Assembly: GCA_964595075.1 (NCBI GenBank)
Contig: CAZQNT010000028.1
Coordinates: 1-12,900 of the forward strand
DNA: 12,900 nt
Direction of reading: 5' to 3'
Source: JAHJFW01 sp964595075
GTDB taxonomy: Bacteria; Patescibacteriota; Patescibacteriia; 2-12-FULL-60-25
Position 1 is the stretch's first letter. Every line of letters starts with the position of its first letter. Below, piece after piece: positions 5,873-10,788 of this stretch. Under the pieces are notes generated by a model. The model was not told the origin of the DNA, did no database searches, and worked only from the letters and a program-made list of their open reading frames with translations. A program made the position numbers and the translations under genes.

Positions 5873-6125
5873 TCGCGACAAATGTATCGGCGCGGCCACG
5901 TGCATAGTGTTGGCTGCAAAAACGTTCGGATTGGATCAGGAAGGGAAAGCTTTTATTTTGAATAAAAAAAAAGAAACCGCCGTCATGTCACCGGAAGGAA
6001 CGGTCGTCGAATCCGAAACCACGGAAGCGATGGACGCGCGTGAAAGCATAATCGAAGGCGCGCGGTCTTGTCCTGTTACGGCTATAAAACTTTTTGAGGA
6101 CGACGGGACGGAGATACTTTTATAG
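5856..6125 (+). CDS. Single-cluster ferredoxin, 3Fe-4S-type cysteine pattern
   Basis: An 89-residue electron carrier. The first motif is C10-IGAAT-C16, in which the expected middle cysteine is Ala13, and the final ligand is C72 in ARSCPVTAI. Three remaining cysteines with Ala, Gly or Asp at the second position are typical of [3Fe-4S] ferredoxins such as those serving actinobacterial P450 systems; a [4Fe-4S] protein would have CxxCxxC. The segment between about 33 and 60 is longer than in minimal ferredoxins and is charged, possibly an insertion. The start lies inside the metallopeptidase gene (17-base overlap), and the FNR-family reductase begins 3 bases after the stop, so the two probably form a redox pair. 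Confidence 0.85.
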   Translation: MKIIIDRDKCIGAATCIVLAAKTFGLDQEGKAFILNKKKETAVMSPEGTVVESETTEAMDARESIIEGARSCPVTAIKLFEDDGTEILL

Positions 6126-6128
6126 TTT

Positions 6129-6848
6129 ATGCAAATGCCGGTTCGTCAATTTAGGATAGTCGATCGTATTCAAGAAACCGGTGAAACTTTCGTTCTGCAA
6201 TTAGAGCCGGCCGACGGAGAGCCGCCGATCGCTTTCAAGGCCGGTCAATTTATTTCGTTGCATATTTTTAACGACGACGGCTCCGTGTGGGGAAAATCTT
6301 TTTACTCGATAGCCACCGCGCCGTCGGAATCTACGGAGCGGTTTCAGCTTGCCGTCAAAGTCAGAGGGAATTTTACGCAACGCGCTTCGCGGTTGGAAGT
6401 CGGGGACGTTGTAGGTATTCAAGGGCCGTTCGGAGCATTCGTGTTACGCGACGAAAGCGAGCCGCTCGTTTTGTTCGCAGGTGGAATCGGAATTACTCCT
6501 CTCCGCAGCATGCTTCGCGAATCACTTGCGACGCAAAAAGATCGCGAGATTTTTCTTTTCTACTCCGACAAAACCCGCGAGTCCATGGCATTCTTAAAAG
6601 AGTTCAGGGGTCTTACGGAGAAGTATGCCAATTTTCATCCGATATTTATTTTAACAAATGAAAAGCCGCTCAATTGGGACGGGGAGACTTGCCGCTTGAA
6701 TTCGGAGATGGTGCGTTTGCGCATCAAGAATATGGCGGATGCCAGGTATTGTATGTGCGGCCCGAAAGGATTTATGGATTGCGTCAGGGATATATTGGTT
6801 TCGTGTTCGGGCGACGTGAAAACGCGGCTCAAACAGGAGCTTTTTTAA
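6129..6848 (+). CDS. FAD/NAD(P)-binding oxidoreductase (FNR family)
   Basis: A 239-residue flavoprotein reductase with two domains. The FAD-binding barrel includes FKAGQFISLHI (36-46), KSFYSIATAP (56-65) and GIQGPFGAF (96-104). The NAD(P)-binding domain has AGGIGITPLRSML (117-129) and CGPKGFMDCVRD (210-221). It lacks a fused 2Fe-2S domain, so the ferredoxin encoded just upstream is its probable partner, passing electrons between NAD(P)H and an unknown acceptor. In the usual RxYS flavin-binding motif the Arg position reads Ser57, with Lys56 next to it, a small departure from consensus. The start is ATG 6129; ATG 6135 is also possible. The gene ends 66 bases before a tRNA operon with its own promoter. 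Confidence 0.88.
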   Translation: MQMPVRQFRIVDRIQETGETFVLQLEPADGEPPIAFKAGQFISLHIFNDDGSVWGKSFYSIATAPSESTERFQLAVKVRGNFTQRASRLEVGDVVGIQGPFGAFVLRDESEPLVLFAGGIGITPLRSMLRESLATQKDREIFLFYSDKTRESMAFLKEFRGLTEKYANFHPIFILTNEKPLNWDGETCRLNSEMVRLRIKNMADARYCMCGPKGFMDCVRDILVSCSGDVKTRLKQELF

Positions 6849-6860
6849 CTACATACGCCC

Positions 6861-6889
6861 TTGCAAACATCGGAGTATTCGGTTATGCT
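6861..6889 (+). promoter_or_regulatory. Promoter of the tRNA cluster
   Basis: TTGCAA (6861-6866), a 17-base spacer, and TATGCT (6884-6889). The start would be near 6896, about 19 bases before tRNA-Ile(GAU). The -35 box is identical to that of tRNA-Ile(UAU). Confidence 0.55.
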
Positions 6890-6914
6890 TTCGACGTTTT
6901 CATTTCTGTGATAT

Positions 6915-6991
6915 GGGCGTGTAGCTCAGGTGGTTAGAGCGTCACACTGATAATGTGAAGGTCGATGGTTCGAGTCCATCCACGCCCACCA
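6915..6991 (+). tRNA. tRNA-Ile (anticodon GAU)
   Basis: Acceptor stem GGGCGTG/CACGCCC, D stem GCTC/GAGC, anticodon stem TCACA/TGTGA with loop CTGATAA (anticodon GAU), and a T arm with GGTTCGAGTCC. Discriminator A and an encoded CCA end follow. First of four tRNAs in one transcription unit. Confidence 0.96.
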
Positions 6992-7032
6992 TGCACGATT
7001 CCTCCGAAAGGGGGCTTTGTGGAAAAAGTTGT

Positions 7033-7109
7033 CGGGCTGTAGCGCAGTTGGCTAGCGCACCTGCTTTGGGAGCAGGGGGTCGTGGGTTCGAGTCCCACCA
7101 GCCCGACCA
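7033..7109 (+). tRNA. tRNA-Pro (anticodon UGG)
   Basis: Acceptor stem CGGGCTG/CAGCCCG, anticodon stem CCTGC/GCAGG with loop TTTGGGA (anticodon UGG), T arm GTGGG-TTCGAGT-CCCAC, then A and an encoded CCA. Confidence 0.96.
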
Positions 7110-7149
7110 TCATCCTACGCTCGCCGACGCGAGCTGCGGCGGACACCGC

Positions 7150-7224
7150 GCGGGTGTCGTATAGTGGTTATTACCGCAGGTTTCCAACCTGCTGAGAGGG
7201 GTTCGATTCCCCTCACCCGCTCCA
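7150..7224 (+). tRNA. tRNA-Gly (anticodon UCC)
   Basis: Acceptor stem GCGGGTG/CACCCGC, anticodon stem GCAGG/CCTGC with loop TTTCCAA (anticodon UCC), T arm GGGG-TTCGATT-CCCC, discriminator T and an encoded CCA. Confidence 0.95.
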
Positions 7225-7245
7225 AAACAAAATAAAACGAGGCGC

Positions 7246-7343
7246 GCCGAGGTAGCTCACTCCGCAGGCGGAAGCTACACGTTACAAATTATATGCCGAG
7301 GTAGCTCCCTCCGTAGGCGGAAGCTACACGTTACAAATTATAT
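7246..7343 (+). repeat. Two tandem 49-base units starting with the tRNA-Phe 5' end
   Basis: Units 7246-7294 and 7295-7343 differ at only two positions. Each begins GCCGAGGTAGCTC, the exact first 13 bases of the tRNA-Phe that follows at 7344. Each then continues into a palindromic GTAGCT...AGCTAC segment and ends ACGTTACAAATTATAT. They lack anticodon and T arms, so they are not functional tRNAs. They lie inside the tRNA transcription unit between tRNA-Gly and tRNA-Phe. Confidence 0.85.
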
Positions 7344-7418
7344 GCCGAGGTAGCTCAGTGGTAGAGCGAAGGACTGAAAATCCTTGCGTCGCCAGTTCAA
7401 TCCTGGCCCTCGGCACCA
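7344..7418 (+). tRNA. tRNA-Phe (anticodon GAA)
   Basis: Acceptor stem GCCGAGG/CCTCGGC, D stem GCTC/GAGC, anticodon stem AAGGA/TCCTT with loop CTGAAAA (anticodon GAA), T arm CCAG-TTCAATC-CTGG, discriminator A and an encoded CCA. Last tRNA of the cluster; a terminator follows at once. Confidence 0.96.
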
Positions 7419-7419
7419 T

Positions 7420-7451
7420 AAAGAACCGTCACTTGAAAGTGACGGTTCTTT
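7420..7451 (+). terminator. Terminator of the tRNA cluster
   Basis: A 15-base perfect inverted repeat (7420-7434 and 7437-7451) with AAAGAACC on the left and GGTTCTTT on the right, followed by TATTT. The tight centre implies a small TTGAAA or TGAA loop. It starts two bases after the CCA of tRNA-Phe. Confidence 0.9.
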
Positions 7452-7485
7452 TATTTGGATTGTCATTTACTCGCTATTGATTCTT

Positions 7486-7523
7486 TTTACACAAAAATGG
7501 CCTATAGGCAGTTTTTGTGTAAA
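7486..7523. repeat. 38-base near-perfect palindrome
   Basis: Arms TTTACACAAAAA (7486-7497) and TTTTTGTGTAAA (7512-7523) enclose a central GCCTATAGGC palindrome (7500-7509). It lies in the 263-base gap between the tRNA terminator and the Clp-like gene. A TGTCATT sequence at 7461 and GAGCGACGAAG at 7529-7539 suggest an eroded copy of the TGTCATTGCGAG-type repeat around it. The rest of the gap is AT-rich with nothing else recognisable. Confidence 0.65.
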
Positions 7524-7632
7524 TTAGTGAGCGACGAAGTTCAGGCAATTAATCTGGCGGTTGTACTTTTTTAGTTGTACATTCCGTTGAAATCATTTTA
7601 GTTATTTTTCTTGTTATTCACTTTCTTTTTTA

Positions 7633-7659
7633 TTGCTAGCAATTTTTGTATGCTATACT
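7633..7659 (+). promoter_or_regulatory. Probable promoter of the Clp-like gene
   Basis: TTGCTA (7633-7638), a 15-base spacer, and TATACT (7654-7659) preceded by TGC, i.e. an extended -10 element. The start would be near 7666, giving a leader of about 16 bases without a Shine-Dalgarno sequence. Confidence 0.5.
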
Positions 7660-7681
7660 AGCTTCACGCCCCGTATTTATT

Positions 7682-8863
7682 ATGTACAATGACAAAATCA
7701 TAACCACAATACTGCTCGCCTTGAGTGGCTTGCTGTATTATTTTTATTTACTGCGCAAGAAATCGGATTCCGGATCCGGTTCAGGCGACGGCGCGGTTTT
7801 TTCTAAAGGACACGTATTAACAACGTACACTCGCGACTTGTCTGAAGACGCGGAACAGGGAAAGCTCGATCCTGTCATCGGACGCGAAGAAGAAGTCGAT
7901 CGTGTTATTCATATTCTTTCGCGTCGTTCAAAAAACAATCCGCTTCTGATCGGCGAGCCGGGCGTAGGTAAGACCGCCATCGTAGAAGGAATCGCTTTAC
8001 GGATCGCGCGCGGTGACGTTCCAGGCAGATTGCGCAAAAAAAGAGTTCTAGCGCTGGATCTCGGAGGCCTTATCTCCGGTACGAAGTATCGCGGAGAGTT
8101 CGAAGAGCGGATGAAGAAGCTCACGGATGAAATCAAGGTGATGAGCCGCGTAGTCATTTTGTTCATCGATGAAATCCACATGATCGAACAGGCGAAGGGC
8201 GCGGAGGGCGCGATGAATGTTTCGGATATTTTGAAACCCGCGCTTTCCCGCGGCGAGCTGCAGGCGATCGGCGCGACGACTTTGAAAGAATACGGCGCAT
8301 ACATAAAGCCGGACGACGCGCTTAACCGTCGATTTCAGCCGGTGATCGTCGGAGAGCCGTCAGAAGAGGCGACTTTAGCGATAATGCGCGGCATTAAAGG
8401 TTTGTATGAAGAACATCACGGAGTGCTGTATGACGATGAAGCTCTCAAGGCGGCGGTGAAATTATCGTCTCAATTTATTCATGACAGATTTTTGCCGGAT
8501 AAGGCAATCGATCTTCTGGACGAAGCGGGCGCCAAAGTTTCGATTGAGGCGTCGCACAACAGCAAGCACGCGAAATCCATTCTTCAAAATCGTTCGCAGC
8601 AAACGCGCGCGCAGCTGGCTTTCTTGCACAAAGAGCGGATGCAGATGACCGAAGAAGAAAAGCGGTTTTCGCGAATTGCGGAAACAGTAAAAGATCCTGA
8701 ATTGGAGGACATCCGTAATCGTATAAGCCATTTCGTAGGCGAAATAGACAAGATCGATAAACGAATCCGTCAAAAGAGCATAGGAAAAACGCCGCGCGTT
8801 CGCGTAGGGGATATAAAAGAAGTGGTGGACAGTTGGGTTGGAAAGAAAAAAGCCCGTCCATAA
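7682..8863 (+). CDS. Membrane-anchored single-domain (D1-only) ClpC/ClpB-type AAA+ ATPase
   Basis: A 393-residue protein. Residues 6-24 form a membrane anchor (IITTILLALSGLLYYFYLL), followed by RKK and a Ser/Gly linker (28-37). From 47 it follows the first AAA+ domain of ClpA/B/C: LDPVIGREEE (62-71), Walker A GEPGVGKT (91-98), pore loop GTKYRGEFEERM (133-144), Walker B VVILFIDEIH (157-166), sensor 1 GATT (197-200), arginine finger NRRF (215-218) and LPDKAIDLLDEA (271-282). A charged helical stretch (about 295-365) resembles a short middle domain. The chain stops after DIKEVVDSWVGKKK, where D2 would begin in full Clp proteins. It therefore lacks the Clp-N domain, D2 and the ClpP-docking loop, and probably acts as a membrane-bound unfoldase without ClpP. 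ATP 7682 is the first ATG; a TTG at 7646 lies in the promoter. Confidence 0.88.
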   Translation: MYNDKIITTILLALSGLLYYFYLLRKKSDSGSGSGDGAVFSKGHVLTTYTRDLSEDAEQGKLDPVIGREEEVDRVIHILSRRSKNNPLLIGEPGVGKTAIVEGIALRIARGDVPGRLRKKRVLALDLGGLISGTKYRGEFEERMKKLTDEIKVMSRVVILFIDEIHMIEQAKGAEGAMNVSDILKPALSRGELQAIGATTLKEYGAYIKPDDALNRRFQPVIVGEPSEEATLAIMRGIKGLYEEHHGVLYDDEALKAAVKLSSQFIHDRFLPDKAIDLLDEAGAKVSIEASHNSKHAKSILQNRSQQTRAQLAFLHKERMQMTEEEKRFSRIAETVKDPELEDIRNRISHFVGEIDKIDKRIRQKSIGKTPRVRVGDIKEVVDSWVGKKKARP

Positions 8864-8880
8864 GATTTTGAACCGGGCTA
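8841..8880 (-). terminator. Terminator for the minus-strand gene, overlapping the end of the Clp-like gene
   Basis: AGCCCG (8851-8856) pairs with CGGGCT (8874-8879). Read on the minus strand, the stem is followed by TTTTTT (8846-8851). The minus gene's TAG stop (8878-8880) overlaps the stem, and the Clp-like TAA (8861-8863) lies in the loop. Confidence 0.65.
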
Positions 8881-9351
8881 GTTGATGGGGTGGAGATCCT
8901 CCGGAATGGAGAAAGTCCGCCTGTATTTATGCGGGTCGCGCGTCGTTTCGATGCGGACGGAGGAGAGCATCGGCTTCAAACGTCCGCACAGCGAGGCGCA
9001 AGCGAGAGCGGTGTTGACGTTGTCTTCGCGCGGCTCAATTCGGATGACGCAGGACTCCAAGTCCACGGCCTGCACAGTGCAGTCGAACGTCGCTTCGTCG
9101 TCCAAGGTGATGCGTACCCGGACGTGTTTTTTCCAGAGGTCCTCCTGCGGCAATGACCCTCGGTACCGAAGACGGATGGTTGGAGCGCCGTGCGTAGGCG
9201 GGTTGGAGATCACGGCGCCCGTGAGTATCAGCGAGCGCAGTTCCACGGAGACCATGAGGCGCTCGGCGTTAATCGCCTCCGCCGATTCAGCATCGTTTTT
9301 TGTAATCGTTTTCGTCCGAACTTCGATTCGACGTTTTGCGCACGAACACAT
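8878..9351 (-). CDS. Unrecognised 157-residue protein
   Basis: I do not recognise this family. The start at 9351 is well supported: a strong GGAGG Shine-Dalgarno sequence (9358-9362) stands 6 bases before the ATG and a good promoter lies further up. The product begins MCSCAKRRIE, with two cysteines next to a basic cluster. It has a helical, charged 20-45 region, then a strand-rich part (TIRLRYRG, VRVRITLDDEATFDCTVQAVDLESCVIRIEP), and a basic C-terminus. No signal peptide or membrane segment is evident. An overlapping plus-strand frame of similar size has no ribosome binding site and a Ser/Arg-rich composition, so the minus frame was preferred. The gene ends in a terminator shared with the Clp-like gene. 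Confidence 0.65.
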   Translation of the reverse strand: MCSCAKRRIEVRTKTITKNDAESAEAINAERLMVSVELRSLILTGAVISNPPTHGAPTIRLRYRGSLPQEDLWKKHVRVRITLDDEATFDCTVQAVDLESCVIRIEPREDNVNTALACASLCGRLKPMLSSVRIETTRDPHKYRRTFSIPEDLHPIN

Positions 9352-9357
9352 TTTTAA

Positions 9358-9362
9358 CCTCC
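9358..9362 (-). promoter_or_regulatory. Strong Shine-Dalgarno sequence
   Basis: GGAGG on the minus strand, 6 bases before the ATG at 9351. It is the only clear Shine-Dalgarno sequence in the window and decides this start over the longer in-frame start at 9393. Confidence 0.8.
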
Positions 9363-9383
9363 AAAAGAACGGGTTGCGCGGAT

Positions 9384-9412
9384 TGTATATCATGCATTGT
9401 GTGACATAACAA
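9384..9412 (-). promoter_or_regulatory. Promoter of the unrecognised gene
   Basis: On the minus strand TTGTTA (9407-9412), a 17-base spacer, and TATACA (9384-9389). The start near 9377 gives a leader of about 25 bases that contains the Shine-Dalgarno sequence. Confidence 0.6.
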
Positions 9413-9467
9413 GGGTGCTTATACGCTTCACGACCACCCGTCGTCGTGATACAAATATTACTGTTAT

Positions 9468-9558
9468 GATCGCATTATGAAATATGCCTTATCTCGCTGC
9501 GGAACTCGCTTCGCTCAAACAGTCCTCGCTTCAATAAGTCGCATTTCATAATGCGATC
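9468..9558. repeat. Palindromic element upstream of the glycosyltransferase
   Basis: Perfect 16-base arms GATCGCATTATGAAAT (9468-9483) and ATTTCATAATGCGATC (9543-9558), with inner CTTAT/ATAAG pairing. The core begins CTTATCTCG and ends TCCTCGCTTCAATAAG, as in the element at 10677-10765. It ends 9 bases before the glycosyltransferase ATG. Confidence 0.85.
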
Positions 9559-9567
9559 TCTATATAT

Positions 9568-10692
9568 ATGAGAATCGGAATTGACGCGCGGATGATGTCT
9601 GCGCAAACGTCGCGGGGGATCGGGCGGTATGTTGAGGAATTGATAAGGGCCATGGTCGCGGAGGCGCCGGAGCATAAATACGTTCTTGTGACGCGCCAGC
9701 CAATCCATTCTTTTTCATCCCATCCGTCAGTCGAAACCGTAGTAGCCGATGTCCCTTGGTACGGTATTCGAGAGCAGATAGAAATGCCGGGAGTTTTTCG
9801 TAGTATAAAATGCGACGTCCTCCACGTTCCGCACTGGAACGTACCGGTTCTTACTTCGGGCAATCTTGTGATTACGATCCATGATTTGCTTTTGCGTCAC
9901 GAACCGAAAAGCGCGCGGCTTTCTACGCGAGGCCCGATCGTCTCATCGATAAAACGCTTGGGTTATAGGATAACGCTTGCCGCAGCCCTAACACATGCAA
10001 AAGCAATTTTGGTTCCGACGAATTTCGTTGCCAATGATTTGCGGAATCTTTATCCCGGCGTGAATTCAAAAATAGTAGTTACTGGAGAAGGCATAAGCGA
10101 GAGAACTCCGTTCGCGGAAGACGTCGCTTCAATGCCGCCGCGGCAGGAGTATCTTCTTTACGTCGGCTCCGCATATCCGCACAAAGGACTTGATTTATTT
10201 TTGGACGCTTGGGGAGAGCTTGAGGTTAAGCATCCGTCGCTGCATTTAAAAATCGCCGGAGCGGAAGACGTGTTTATGCAGCGACTTAAAATAGAAGCGC
10301 AGCGCCGAGGATTGCCGCGTGTCGAGTTTTTGGGATATGTGGGCGACGAAAGTTTAGCGAAGCTGTATCACGAAGCCGTGGCTCTTGTGATGCCCTCTCG
10401 TTTCGAGGGGTTCGGACTCACGCCGCTCGAAGCGATTCAGGCCGGTTGTCCCGTGGTTTCGTCCGATGCCGCAGCTCTCGTAGAAGTGTTGGGCGAAGAA
10501 GGAGCTTTTTTCTTTCAATCGGGCTCAAAGAATGGTATGCTTTACGCTATCGAACGCGTGCTCGCGGATCAAGTCGCGGCGCGTGAAAAAACAAAAAAAA
10601 CACTCCCCGTTTTACAAGCGCGACATAATTGGAAAAACGCGGCATCGCTAACATTGGCTGCGTATTACAAAGTTAAGTCGATCGTATTATGA
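9568..10692 (+). CDS. GT4-family glycosyltransferase
   Basis: A 374-residue GT-B fold enzyme that moves a sugar from a nucleotide donor to an acceptor. The N-terminal domain starts MRIGIDARMM with GIGRYVEEL (17-25), as in mannosyltransferase-like GT4 enzymes. The C-terminal domain has LLYVGSAYPHKGLDLFLDAW (196-215, Lys206) and the EX7E motif from E280 to E288 in FEGFGLTPLEAI, followed by AGCPVVSSD. There is no signal peptide, so the enzyme is cytoplasmic or peripheral on the membrane. Donor and acceptor cannot be read. It stands directly before the DUF4012 gene, and both suit surface glycan assembly. Its last codons (ATC GTA TTA TGA) are part of the left arm of the downstream palindrome. There is no Shine-Dalgarno sequence; the first ATG was used. 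Confidence 0.92.
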   Translation: MRIGIDARMMSAQTSRGIGRYVEELIRAMVAEAPEHKYVLVTRQPIHSFSSHPSVETVVADVPWYGIREQIEMPGVFRSIKCDVLHVPHWNVPVLTSGNLVITIHDLLLRHEPKSARLSTRGPIVSSIKRLGYRITLAAALTHAKAILVPTNFVANDLRNLYPGVNSKIVVTGEGISERTPFAEDVASMPPRQEYLLYVGSAYPHKGLDLFLDAWGELEVKHPSLHLKIAGAEDVFMQRLKIEAQRRGLPRVEFLGYVGDESLAKLYHEAVALVMPSRFEGFGLTPLEAIQAGCPVVSSDAAALVEVLGEEGAFFFQSGSKNGMLYAIERVLADQVAAREKTKKTLPVLQARHNWKNAASLTLAAYYKVKSIVL

Positions 10693-10765
10693 AATAAAAC
10701 TTATCTCGTCCCGAAAGCATTCGGGATCCTCGCTTCGATAAGTTTTATTTCATAATACGATCGAC
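10677..10765. repeat. Palindromic element at the 3' end of the glycosyltransferase
   Basis: Perfect 29-base arms (10677-10705 and 10737-10765). The interior has its own TCCCGAA/TTCGGGA hairpin with an AGCA loop (10709-10726). It shares ATTATGAAAT, CTTATCTCG and CCTCGCTTC(A/G)ATAAG with the element at 9468-9558. The glycosyltransferase TGA (10690-10692) is inside the left arm. It may serve as a terminator. Confidence 0.9.
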
Positions 10766-10788
10766 ATAGAATAAACAAATATTCAAGC

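Noticed and set aside
6934..7164. Open frames on both strands over the tRNA cluster
   Set aside because: They are read through tRNA-Ile and tRNA-Pro; the peptides are typical tRNA artefacts.
7246..7294. Additional tRNA gene
   Set aside because: Only the acceptor 5' strand and half a D stem match; there is no anticodon or T arm.
7246..7343. CRISPR array
   Set aside because: The two units are directly adjacent with no spacers, and they derive from tRNA-Phe and a palindromic repeat.
7646..7681. TTG start for the Clp-like ATPase
   Set aside because: It lies upstream of the expected transcription start and overlaps the -10 box; ATG 7682 gives a normal membrane anchor.
8882..9409. Plus-strand open frame of 175 codons opposite the unrecognised gene
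   Set aside because: No ribosome binding site, Ser/Arg-rich shadow-like composition, and the minus frame has a strong promoter and Shine-Dalgarno sequence.
9468..10765. Insertion sequence around the glycosyltransferase
   Set aside because: No transposase is encoded and no target-site duplication was seen; described as flanking repeats instead.
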